Source of the DNA: Endomicrobium sp.
GTDB taxonomy: Bacteria > Elusimicrobiota > Endomicrobiia > Endomicrobiales > Endomicrobiaceae
Assembly: GCA_031260705.1 (NCBI GenBank)
Contig: JAISLA010000001.1
Coordinates: 124,001 to 188,000, forward strand
Length of the DNA: 64,000 nucleotides
Reading direction: 5' to 3'
The position numbers and the translations under genes are program-made. The notes under the pieces were generated by a model. It did not search any database and was not told the origin of the DNA. It was given only the letters and a program-made list of their open reading frames with translations. Positions 51,510 to 60,059 of the stretch are shown here, piece by piece; the first letter of the stretch is position 1; each line of letters begins with the position of its first letter.

Positions 51510-52670
51510 ATGCTTGACGACTTTTTATTGAAAAAATTATCAGAAACGGAAAATGCCGGTTTACTAAGAACGTTAAATACGATACAATCAAATCCAGCGG
51601 CAAGGATCGAAATAAACGGAAGAAAATTCATAAATTTTTCATCAAATAATTATTTGGATCTTGCTGGAAATAAAGAAATAAATAAAGCAGTTGCGGACGC
51701 TGTAGAAAAATACGGATTTGCAGGCACATCTTCGCGTTTAGTTTGCGGCAATCTTTCAATCCACGAAGAACTGGAATCTGAACTTGCCGTCTTTAAAAAT
51801 AAAGAGACTTCTCTTGTTTTCCCGAGCGGTTATCAGACTAATGTCGGTATTATAAGTGCGTTGATGGCAAACGAGAAAAATTCGTGCATAATAATGGACA
51901 AACTGAACCACGCTTCGCTTTGGGATGGGGTAAAACTTTCAGGCAGCAGAATTTTTGTCTATGAACACTGCGATATGAACTCGCTTGAAAAAACGCTTAA
52001 GCGAGCGCATAAACATGAAATTAAATTAACGATAACTGAATCAGTCTTTTCTATGGACGGAGATTTTGCGCCTTTAAAAGATTTTGCCGAATTATGTCTA
52101 AAATATGGTGCCGTAAGCATGGTTGATGAAGCGCATTCGACAGGTGTTTTTGGAAAAGAAGGAAAAGGACTTGCCGAAGTTTTCGGCGTTTCAAACAAAA
52201 TAGATATAACCGTCGGTACGCTTTCAAAAGCTTTTGCCGCGCAGGGCGGTTTTGTCTGCGGTTCCCGTCAGCTTATCAATTTTTTAATCAATAAAAGCAG
52301 AGCTTTCATATACACAACGGCAATTTCTCCAGCAGTATGCGCCGCCGCTTTAAAATCTCTGGAAATCTTAAAAAGAAGCGCCGCTGAAAGAGCATTTTTA
52401 CTTAAAACAGCAGAATATTTAAAAAAGAAATTAAACAAACTCGGTTTTAATACTTTAAATACGCAGTCGCAAATAATACCAGTTGTAACCGGAAGCGTTG
52501 AAAAAACCGAAAGAATATCGTTATATCTTCGAGAGAAAGGAATTTATATTCCGGCGATAAAACCGCCTACTGTTCCTAAAGAACAATCAAGGATAAGAAT
52601 TTCGCTTACGGCGGGACATACTGCCCGGGATATTGAAAAACTGACAGATTCGATTTCAGAGATTGTCTAA
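51510..52670 (+). CDS. bioF: 8-amino-7-oxononanoate synthase
   Basis: This 386-residue PLP enzyme condenses pimeloyl thioester and alanine in biotin synthesis. Motifs: FINFSSNNYLDLAGNKEI, GFAGTSSRLVCGNLSIHEELE, VFPSGYQTNVGII, IIMDKLNHASLWDG, ITESVFSMDGDFAPL, SMVDEAHSTGVFGKEGKG and the PLP-lysine TLSKAFAAQGGFVCG. It could also be a related AONS enzyme, but the convergent bioA-bioD supports BioF. Its 3' end overlaps bioA by 15 nt on opposite strands. Confidence 0.92.
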   Translation: MLDDFLLKKLSETENAGLLRTLNTIQSNPAARIEINGRKFINFSSNNYLDLAGNKEINKAVADAVEKYGFAGTSSRLVCGNLSIHEELESELAVFKNKETSLVFPSGYQTNVGIISALMANEKNSCIIMDKLNHASLWDGVKLSGSRIFVYEHCDMNSLEKTLKRAHKHEIKLTITESVFSMDGDFAPLKDFAELCLKYGAVSMVDEAHSTGVFGKEGKGLAEVFGVSNKIDITVGTLSKAFAAQGGFVCGSRQLINFLINKSRAFIYTTAISPAVCAAALKSLEILKRSAAERAFLLKTAEYLKKKLNKLGFNTLNTQSQIIPVVTGSVEKTERISLYLREKGIYIPAIKPPTVPKEQSRIRISLTAGHTARDIEKLTDSISEIV

Positions 52671-54059
52671 TTCGATTTTAATTGCGCTTATTATTTTTGA
52701 TGTTTCCCGATTTGTCATTGTGAGATGTAAAAATAGAACAAGTGTATTGTTGAGATTTCTGATTATAATCCCGTGTTTTCTTAAATTCGCACAAATTTTT
52801 GCACCTATTTTAAGTTTAGAGTCGTAAGGTTTTCCTGTTTTTTTGTCTTCAACAATTTCTATGCCCGCCATTACTCCGCAATGCCTGATATTTCCGACTC
52901 TGTTATGCTCTAGCAATGATGCGAGTTCTTTTTCTAAGTGTTTGATTTTAGATTGCAGCTTCTGTAAAATTTTATTTTGTTTTAGCGTATCAAGAACCGC
53001 ATTTGCAGCAGCGCATGCAAGCGGATTTGCCGTATAAGAATGTCCGTGAAAAAAAGTTTTAAATTCTTCATATTTTCCTAAGAAAGCACTATAAATTTCA
53101 TTTGTGGTAGCAGTAATAGCCAGAGGCATATATCCGCCTGTTATGCCTTTTGACAGACATATAAAATCGGGTTTAACATCCTCATGCTCTACTGCAAACA
53201 TTTTTCCGGTTCTTCCAAATCCCGTAGCGATTTCGTCGCAGATTAAAGGTATTCCGTACTGCTTGCAAAGATTTGCGTATTCTTTAAGATAACCTTTGGG
53301 CATTATTATCATACCTGACGCTGCCTGATTCAGAGGCTCGATGACAGCAGCAGCAATTTTTTTATTATTTTCGGCAAGAATTGACTCAACCTCTTTTATG
53401 CACTGTCCCCTACAGTTCATCTGCATATTGTGATCTTTAAAATTTTCTGCAGTTGCGGGAAACTTTATTTCCTTTTTTCTGTAAACGCATCTATAGCAGT
53501 AAGGCGACATTGCAAAATAACTTTTAAAGAGCAAAGATCTAAACCTTAAATGGAACAAATCTGTGCCGCCTACTGAAACAGCGCCTATAGTGTCTCCATG
53601 GTAGGCGTTTTTTAAAGACAGAAAAAAGCTTCGTTTTTCATTTTTAAACTGCCAGTACTGATAAGCCATTTTTAACGCAACTTCTACGGCGGTAGAACCG
53701 TCATCAGAATAAAAAATTTTTTTTAAATTATCAGGCAGTATTTTTAAGAGTTTTTCGGATAAATCTATCGCGGGTTTGTGCGTAAGTCCAAGAAAAGTTG
53801 TATGTGAAACTTTATCAATCTGTTTTTTTACTGCTTTGTCTATTCTGGGATTTCTGTGACCTAAAAGAGTTACCCACAGAGAAGATACTCCGTCGAGATA
53901 CTTTTTCCCATCAACGTCATACAAATATGAACCTTTCGCTCTGTCTATTATTAAAGGTTTGCACGGATCGTCATTCAGCCAGTCCGCCATTTGCGTAAAA
54001 GGATGCCAAATATTGTTTTTATCTGAGTTTGTCAATGCCATCTTTATTTTATTATCCAT
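52656..54059 (-). CDS. bioA: Adenosylmethionine-8-amino-7-oxononanoate aminotransferase
   Basis: This 467-residue class III aminotransferase converts KAPA to DAPA with SAM as amino donor. Motifs: IWHPFTQMADW (the BioA substrate signature), LDGVSSLWVTLLGHRNP, FYSDDGSTAVEVALKMAYQYW, NAYHGDTIGAVSVGG, LICDEIATGFGRTGKMFA, CLSKGITGGYMPLA (PLP Lys) and FFHGHSYTANPLACAAA. An insertion with several Cys (YCYRCVYRKKE to CRGQC, about 180-225) is seen in some BioA forms. Overlaps bioD by 16 nt. Confidence 0.94.
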   Translation of the reverse strand: MDNKIKMALTNSDKNNIWHPFTQMADWLNDDPCKPLIIDRAKGSYLYDVDGKKYLDGVSSLWVTLLGHRNPRIDKAVKKQIDKVSHTTFLGLTHKPAIDLSEKLLKILPDNLKKIFYSDDGSTAVEVALKMAYQYWQFKNEKRSFFLSLKNAYHGDTIGAVSVGGTDLFHLRFRSLLFKSYFAMSPYCYRCVYRKKEIKFPATAENFKDHNMQMNCRGQCIKEVESILAENNKKIAAAVIEPLNQAASGMIIMPKGYLKEYANLCKQYGIPLICDEIATGFGRTGKMFAVEHEDVKPDFICLSKGITGGYMPLAITATTNEIYSAFLGKYEEFKTFFHGHSYTANPLACAAANAVLDTLKQNKILQKLQSKIKHLEKELASLLEHNRVGNIRHCGVMAGIEIVEDKKTGKPYDSKLKIGAKICANLRKHGIIIRNLNNTLVLFLHLTMTNRETSKIISAIKIELDNL

Positions 54060-54694
54060 CTGTTTTTCTCCAAATCAACTTTTTCATTGTATTCCAGCTC
54101 TAAAACGGACAGCTTCGTTATTTTTTTTATGATTGAAGCATTGGATTTTACCGAAACGTCATTGTTATTTTTCTTGCCGCTTAATATAACTCCTAAAATC
54201 TTTTGCCTGTCTCTTTTTAATTTTTCAACTGTAAGCAGCGTATGATTGAGCGTGCCTAAACCGAATCTCGCAACTACGATAACCGGAAGATTAAACTTTT
54301 TTATTAAATCGCTCACAAAAAAGTTTTGTTTTAGGGGGACTAAAATGCCGCCGACTCCCTCAACTACGGTGAACTCGTATTTGTTTAAAAAATATTCAAA
54401 CGCATCGTTAATTTTTTTTAAATCAAAAATTCTGTCTGAAGCTCTTCTTTCAAGTAAAGACGCTCCGTAAGGAGACATAGGATTTTTAAAAAATATAGGC
54501 GTGACCGTTTCAGTGTTTTCGTCAATTTTCGCGGCTTTAATTAAGGCTTTTGCATCATTTCTGTCGCCGGTTGACACTGGTTTAAAAACGCCGGTATTTA
54601 TGCCAGATTTTTTAAGAGTTTCCGCTATTTTACACGATACATAAGTCTTCCCCGCTTCCGTGTCAGTCGCTGTTACAAATATTCCTTTATACAT
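54044..54694 (-). CDS. bioD: Dethiobiotin synthetase
   Basis: This 216-residue ATP-dependent carboxylase closes the ureido ring of dethiobiotin. The P-loop variant VTATDTEAGKTYVSCKIA (about 7-24), FKPVSTGDRNDA, SPYGASLLERR and VVEGVGGILVPL (about 115) are typical. First gene of the minus-strand bioD-bioA pair. bioB and genes for pimelate supply are not in the window unless the synthase and SDR at 58-60 kb serve that role. Confidence 0.93.
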   Translation of the reverse strand: MYKGIFVTATDTEAGKTYVSCKIAETLKKSGINTGVFKPVSTGDRNDAKALIKAAKIDENTETVTPIFFKNPMSPYGASLLERRASDRIFDLKKINDAFEYFLNKYEFTVVEGVGGILVPLKQNFFVSDLIKKFNLPVIVVARFGLGTLNHTLLTVEKLKRDRQKILGVILSGKKNNNDVSVKSNASIIKKITKLSVLELEYNEKVDLEKNRWIIK

Positions 54695-54918
54695 TTTATA
54701 CCTTTTAGCGCAGTGCGATTATTATAAAAATAATTGTGCATATCAGTGAACAATAATTATATTTACCGGATAGCGGTGGGATACGACAGAAAGACAAATT
54801 AAATGCCTGTCTAAAACGTCTCCGCAGCGGAGAAAAAGACAACTGTCGCAGCCGATAAACTGCATATAGCGTTATCTGAAACAAGTTCCCAGACAGTTTC
54901 TATTCGGAAAAAGTATTT

Positions 54919-57528
54919 TTAATTTATGTATTTCTTTTTAAATTCCAGACTGTCTACGTCTTTCTCTGCCGTATTTACGAAAATATTGTCGCCTTCTTTA
55001 AATTCTCCTGAAATGAGTTTTGAAGAAAGAGGATTAAGTAAATATGTCTGTATAGCTCTTTTTAAAGGTCTTGCTCCGAAAGCGGGATCATATCCTTTTG
55101 AGGAAATAAAATCTTTCGCTTTATCAGTGAGCTTTACATGAATATTTTTTGCCGCAAGGCGGCTTTCAAAGGATTTAATCTGTATGTCAATAATTTTATT
55201 TAATTCCGTCTCACCCAAATTTCGGAATATTATTATTTCATCTATTCTGTTTAAAAACTCCGGTTTGAAATAGTTACGGAGTTCCTGTGTAACTTTGTTT
55301 TTCATTTCGTCATAGTTGTCAGATTCCTGAATATGCTGAGAACCTATATTTGACGTCATTATGACCACCGTATTTTTAAAATCAACGGTTTTTCCCCGTC
55401 CGTCCGTAAGTCTACCGTCGTCAAACAGCTGAAGCATAACGTTAAACACTTCACGATTTGCTTTTTCAATCTCGTCAAACAAAACTATGCAGTAAGGCCT
55501 TCTTCTTACGGCTTCCGTCAACTGCCCGCCCTCTTCAAATCCAACATATCCGGGCGGAGCACCTATAAGACGAGAGACGCTGTGTTTTTCCATATATTCG
55601 GACATATCGATTCTTACTATATTTTTTTCATCGTCAAATAGCAGCTCCGCAAGTGCTTTTGCAAGTTCCGTTTTGCCGACGCCCGTAGGACCCAAAAATA
55701 GAAATGAACCTATGGGTCTGTTGGTATCCGAAAGTCCCGAACGGGAACGTCGTACAGCATTTGCTATTGCGGATATCGCTTCGTCCTGTCCTATGACTCT
55801 CCCATGCAGTTTATCTTCCATTTTAAGAAGTTTCTGCATCTCGCTTTCCATCATGCGCGTAACAGGTATTCCCGTCCACTTGCTTACGACTCCGGCAATA
55901 TCTTCTTCGTCAACTTCTTCTTTTAGCATCTTTTTTTCTTTCTGCTGTTTAAGGAGTTTTTTATTTTCTTCTTCAAGCTGTTTTTGTGTCTGCGGAATTT
56001 TTCCGTAACGAATTTCCGCAACGGCGTTTAAATCGCCGTTTCTTTCGGCTTTCTGCTCTTCAATTTTCATATTTTCAATTTCTGCCTTAAGCCGTCTGAT
56101 TTCTGAAATCGAAGATTTCTCTTTTTCCCACTGAGCTTTCATTTCAGCGGAATCCCGCTTCAATTTATCTATTTCTTTTTCCATGTTTGCAAGACGTTCT
56201 TTTGATGTAGCGTCAGTCTCTTTTTTTACAGCCTGTCTTTCAACTTCAAGCTGCCTTAGTCTGTGTTCCACAGAGTCAAGTTCCGCCGGCATGGAATCTA
56301 TTTCTATTCTCAGTTTGCTTGCAGACTCGTCAACCAAATCTATCGCTTTATCCGGCAGATATCTGTCCGTTATATATCTTGCGCTTAACACCGCAGCGGC
56401 AACCAACGCCGAATCTTTTATTTTAACGCCATGATGCACTTCATATTTTTCTTTTATGCCTCTCAAAATCGCAATGGTGTCTTCAACAGTCGGTTCGCCT
56501 GCAAAAACCGGCTGGAAACGTCTTTCCAAAGCGGCGTCTTTTTCAATATATTTTCTGTATTCGTCAAGAGTTGTCGCTCCGACAAGTTTAAGTTCTCCGC
56601 GTGCAAGCATAGGTTTCAGCATATTTGCGGCATCAACCGTCCCTTCGGCGGAACCAGCTCCGACTATAGTGTGCAGCTCGTCGATAAAAAGAATTATCCT
56701 GCCTTGAGCCAACTGAATTTCTTTTAGAACCGCTTTGAGCCTGTCTTCAAATTCGCCTCTGTATTTTGCGCCTGCTATCAATGCTCCCAAATCTAAAGCC
56801 ATAACTTTTTTATCTTTTAAGTTTTCGGGAATATCTCCGGAAATTATACGCTGTGCCAGTCCTTCTACTATTGCCGTTTTACCGACGCCAGGCTCGCCTA
56901 TAATGACAGGATTGTTTTTCGTTCTTCTTGATAAAACCTGCACGCATCTGCGGATTTCTTCGTCTCTGCCTATAACGGGATCAAGTTTTCCGCGTCTTGC
57001 CAGGTCTGTTAAATCTCTTCCATATTTTTCCAAAGCCTGATATTTGTCTTCGGGATTCTGATCCGTGATTCTCTGATCGCCTCTTATACTTACAAGTATT
57101 TTTAAAATAATGTCTTTTGTAAGTCCGTATTTTTTTAATATTTTTGAAGCGTTTTCAGAACTTTCTTCAGATATGGCGATAAAAATGTGTTCTGTAGAAA
57201 TAAACTCATCTTTTAGATTTTTTGCCGTCTTTTCGGAATTATTTAAAATTTTGTTTAATCCCTGAGACAAAAATAAATTTCCGCCTGAAACTTTCGGGTT
57301 TTTTTCAATTTCCGAGAGCAAATCTTTTAAAATATTTGCAGACAGCATATTTTCCTGCTCTGGTGTCGCAGATTTTTTTATTATTTTGCCGACCGTCCCG
57401 TCCTGCTGCTTAACTAAAGCGTATAAAAGATGCTCAGAAGTGATTTCCTGATTGCCGTATTCCGACGCTATATTTTGCGCCTCTGCCAGAGCTTCTTGTG
57501 ATTTAATCGTAAATTTAGAAAGATTCAT
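54919..57528 (-). CDS. clpB: ATP-dependent disaggregase ClpB
   Basis: This 869-residue AAA+ hexamer rescues aggregated proteins with DnaK. N-terminal repeat domain (about 1-145), first AAA with [33 protein letters not shown], arginine-finger ERRFQPVF; a coiled-coil middle domain (about 405-525); second AAA with [34 protein letters not shown] and the sensor region [16 protein letters not shown]. The middle domain separates it from ClpA/ClpC. Complete. No CIRCE or sigma-32-type heat-shock box was recognised upstream. Confidence 0.97.
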   Translation of the reverse strand: MNLSKFTIKSQEALAEAQNIASEYGNQEITSEHLLYALVKQQDGTVGKIIKKSATPEQENMLSANILKDLLSEIEKNPKVSGGNLFLSQGLNKILNNSEKTAKNLKDEFISTEHIFIAISEESSENASKILKKYGLTKDIILKILVSIRGDQRITDQNPEDKYQALEKYGRDLTDLARRGKLDPVIGRDEEIRRCVQVLSRRTKNNPVIIGEPGVGKTAIVEGLAQRIISGDIPENLKDKKVMALDLGALIAGAKYRGEFEDRLKAVLKEIQLAQGRIILFIDELHTIVGAGSAEGTVDAANMLKPMLARGELKLVGATTLDEYRKYIEKDAALERRFQPVFAGEPTVEDTIAILRGIKEKYEVHHGVKIKDSALVAAAVLSARYITDRYLPDKAIDLVDESASKLRIEIDSMPAELDSVEHRLRQLEVERQAVKKETDATSKERLANMEKEIDKLKRDSAEMKAQWEKEKSSISEIRRLKAEIENMKIEEQKAERNGDLNAVAEIRYGKIPQTQKQLEEENKKLLKQQKEKKMLKEEVDEEDIAGVVSKWTGIPVTRMMESEMQKLLKMEDKLHGRVIGQDEAISAIANAVRRSRSGLSDTNRPIGSFLFLGPTGVGKTELAKALAELLFDDEKNIVRIDMSEYMEKHSVSRLIGAPPGYVGFEEGGQLTEAVRRRPYCIVLFDEIEKANREVFNVMLQLFDDGRLTDGRGKTVDFKNTVVIMTSNIGSQHIQESDNYDEMKNKVTQELRNYFKPEFLNRIDEIIIFRNLGETELNKIIDIQIKSFESRLAAKNIHVKLTDKAKDFISSKGYDPAFGARPLKRAIQTYLLNPLSSKLISGEFKEGDNIFVNTAEKDVDSLEFKKKYIN

Positions 57529-58011
57529 ATTATCCCCCTCCCCTTGTATACAAATCAGATATTATTTGTATATATTGCGGTTTATCTTGGAACTGCTGCA
57601 CTGTTTCAAGCTGTCCGCTTAAACAATTTTTCTAAATTCCTGTAAAACCATATACTGCAGAATGCGATGCTTCTAAACAATATCTTGTTCTTCTTAGGAT
57701 AAACATCTTTGCTTTACTTTTGATATTTCATTCCTTACTGGTGACGTTAAGTCTCCGCCGGTTCGTGATGCAGTTGACAATGAAATAGGAAAGAGGAGCA
57801 ATCTTGAAACTATAGAAGTAATAGGTACTGGCGGTAGAATGATAAACGTTTATAACATAGCGGGTTTAAACTATATATCAGAGGTTGTATTATTGTACTT
57901 TCCTTTTGCTTTGAATCCATTACTATTATACATTTTTTTCTCATCATGTCTGAAAAGAAAGGATGCCATTTCGGACTTAACCCGGAGTCTTTTATGTAGT
58001 AATTTTGCAGT
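57529..58011. other. Gap between ketoacyl synthase and clpB with a stray valS fragment
   Basis: No intact gene. About 134 bp in the middle (57737-57870) is a diverged copy of an internal part of valS. The remaining DNA upstream of clpB shows no clear promoter. Confidence 0.6.
57737..57870 (+). pseudogene. Duplicated internal fragment of valS
   Basis: The segment ACTGGTGACGTTAAGTCTCC through GATGCAGTTGACAATGAAAT and on past GGTACTGGCGGTAGAATGAT matches valS at about 60853-60990 base for base over long runs, with point changes, a 1-2 bp length change near the start (GACGTTAAG for GCTGTTAAAG) and loss of similarity after AACGTTTAT. It carries no start or domain of its own. Confidence 0.85.
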
Positions 58012-59115
58012 TCAGGATTGTAACTTTTTAAAAAAAAGAGCGGCGCCTTGCCCTCCGAATCCAAAAGAGAGAGACAGAGCAGAATTTATAATCTTTCTTT
58101 TTGCTTTGTTTGGAGTATAATCCAGTCCCAGATTTATATCGGTATGCTTAAAATTTAAAGTAGGGGGGACAATATTGTTTTTTATCGCAAGTGCTGAGAA
58201 AACCGCTCCTGTCATTCCAGAAACTCCGAGTATATGTCCTGTCGCCGCTTTTGTAGAGCTTAAAGAAATTTTATCTGCGTTTTCAAAGTTTTCTGCAACA
58301 GCCATGCTTTCGTAATAATCGTTTAACTTTGTGCCGCTTCCGTGCATGTGTATATAATCGGGCGTTTCTGAGTTTACGGCTTTTTTTATTATATATTTCA
58401 TCTTTTTATGCGAATTTACGGACAGAGGGTCGTTTGAATAAATTCCGTTTGAAAAACCCTTAATTTCACAGTAAACTTTTGCTCCGCGGCTTAATGCTTT
58501 TTTTATATCTTCAACTATAACAAAACAGGCGCCTTCCGCTATTGCAAAACCGTCTCTGTTTTTGTCAAAAGGACTCGGATTGTGTTTTGCTAAAACCCTC
58601 ATATTCTTAAACGCCGAAATATACAGGGGGTGTATTGAAGTTTCGGCGCTCCCGCATATAACTACATCGCATAGTTCGCTTTCTATAAAGTTACAGCTTT
58701 TTGTAATTGTCAAAGCGCCTGTTGCACATGCCGCAGATATTGCAAGCATAGTACCGTGAAACCTGAAAATTTTTTTGAGTCTTTCTAAGAGAGTATTTTC
58801 AAAAGTAAAAACTTTGTTAAAGAGGTTTATTTTGCTTTCTCCAATGCAAAATCCGATTCTTTTTTCCTTATATCCCGAATTTCTTATGTCAGCTTCCTGC
58901 AGAGCTTCAAAAATTGCACTTTTTGCCATTTCATATTGTCGCATATCATCCTGCATTTTAAAACCGTAAACCGGAGCAGTGTATGTGTCGTATTGTTTGT
59001 CATAACGGATTTGAGATTCAGAATTGATAAGTCTCCGCCAGTTTATTTCTTTGCCTGAACCCAGAGGTGAAACTATCCCGATTCCCGTAATTCCGAATTT
59101 TTTTGTGTTTTTCAT
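58012..59115 (-). CDS. Beta-ketoacyl-ACP synthase family protein
   Basis: This 367-residue thiolase-fold condensing enzyme has the catalytic triad: Cys in ISAACATGALTI (about 128), His in YIHMHGSGTKLNDYYE (about 262) and His in TKAATGHILGVSGMTGA (about 295). Length is shorter than typical FabF (about 410). DEAVCDVVICGSAET-like text (here ESELCDVVICGSAETSIHP) is conserved. It is not next to a full fab cluster; an SDR gene lies just upstream on the same strand. It may serve a special acyl chain rather than bulk fatty-acid synthesis. Confidence 0.85.
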   Translation of the reverse strand: MKNTKKFGITGIGIVSPLGSGKEINWRRLINSESQIRYDKQYDTYTAPVYGFKMQDDMRQYEMAKSAIFEALQEADIRNSGYKEKRIGFCIGESKINLFNKVFTFENTLLERLKKIFRFHGTMLAISAACATGALTITKSCNFIESELCDVVICGSAETSIHPLYISAFKNMRVLAKHNPSPFDKNRDGFAIAEGACFVIVEDIKKALSRGAKVYCEIKGFSNGIYSNDPLSVNSHKKMKYIIKKAVNSETPDYIHMHGSGTKLNDYYESMAVAENFENADKISLSSTKAATGHILGVSGMTGAVFSALAIKNNIVPPTLNFKHTDINLGLDYTPNKAKRKIINSALSLSFGFGGQGAALFFKKLQS

Positions 59116-59154
59116 CTGAGTTTTCCGCTTTCTGATTTTTGCCGCTGCCTTTCC

Positions 59155-59175
59155 CGGATAAACTTAATTTATCCG
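59155..59175. repeat. Small hairpin between SDR and ketoacyl synthase genes
   Basis: CGGATAAA and TTTATCCG (8 bp each) around CTTAA. No T-run follows on the minus strand, so it is a hairpin of unknown role rather than a clear terminator. Confidence 0.6.
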
Positions 59176-59208
59176 CAGTGACAGCAAGAAAGATTTCTGT
59201 ATTGTTGT

Positions 59209-59910
59209 TTATGCTATTCTTGAATCAAAGTTAAAAATCTGTCCAGATACTGTTTTTACCCCGGCGAGAAAAAGAATAAAATCGGCAAGCTCTTTGATGT
59301 CTGTCGTAACATTTAAAACGCTTTTCCGTTTAACCTCTTCAATGTATGCATCTCCCGCATTGTCGCCCATACTTGTAAAATGAAAACCCGGCAAAACCGC
59401 ATTTACGGTTATTCCGAAACGTCCTGCCTCTCTTGCAGCTGTTCTTGTTAGAGATATAACCCCTGATTTTGAAGCTGAATAGCATGCCGCGCCGACGTAA
59501 GATTTAAACGCTGAAATTGATGCGATATTTATTATTGAGCCGTTTCTCTGCTTTATCATTGCTCTTAATGCCTCTTTGATTATGTAAAAAGTTCCGTTTA
59601 AATTTGTTTTAATGACGCGTTCCCACATTTCGTCGGTCATTCTAAGTATGGTTGCGCGTTCTGTAACTGATGCATTGTTTATAACGCAGTCAATTTTGCC
59701 GAACTCTCCGATTGAACTTTTTATAAGCTCCTTTACTTCATCATGCTTTGATATGTCCGCTTTTGTAAATTTAGAATTTGGAACTGTATAATCCGGCCTG
59801 CTATTTTTGTAACAGCCGCAGATATTCCAACCGTTTTTCGAAAAAGCTGATGCAAGTTCTTTGCCTATTCCTCTTGAAATTCCTGTTATCAATACTGTTT
59901 TCGCTTTCAT
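59209..59910 (-). CDS. SDR-family oxidoreductase (FabG-like)
   Basis: This 233-residue short-chain dehydrogenase has the NADP motif TGISRGIGKEL (about 10-20), CVINNAS (about 80), the catalytic Ser in IINIASISAF and Tyr-Lys in CYSASKSG (about 150), then GITVNAVLPGFHFTSM. It most resembles 3-oxoacyl-ACP reductases. With the ketoacyl synthase 93 bp downstream it would form a condense-and-reduce pair. Substrate unknown. Confidence 0.87.
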   Translation of the reverse strand: MKAKTVLITGISRGIGKELASAFSKNGWNICGCYKNSRPDYTVPNSKFTKADISKHDEVKELIKSSIGEFGKIDCVINNASVTERATILRMTDEMWERVIKTNLNGTFYIIKEALRAMIKQRNGSIINIASISAFKSYVGAACYSASKSGVISLTRTAAREAGRFGITVNAVLPGFHFTSMGDNAGDAYIEEVKRKSVLNVTTDIKELADFILFLAGVKTVSGQIFNFDSRIA

Positions 59911-60059
59911 AGCTGCCTCTTTAAAATTGATGTCGTCGTTTCGGACAAAAATACGCTTAGTTTAGAATAACGGAGAAAATAATAATAAATTATATAAAAA
60001 ATACAATTGACAGTGATTTTTTTGTATAATTTTTCAACTGGATTCAAAAAGGTTTTAAA

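Noticed and set aside
60007-60030. TTGACA and TATAAT upstream of valS as a full promoter
   Set aside because: Spacing is only 12 bp, too short for a sigma-70 pair. The TATAAT alone may still be used with another -35.
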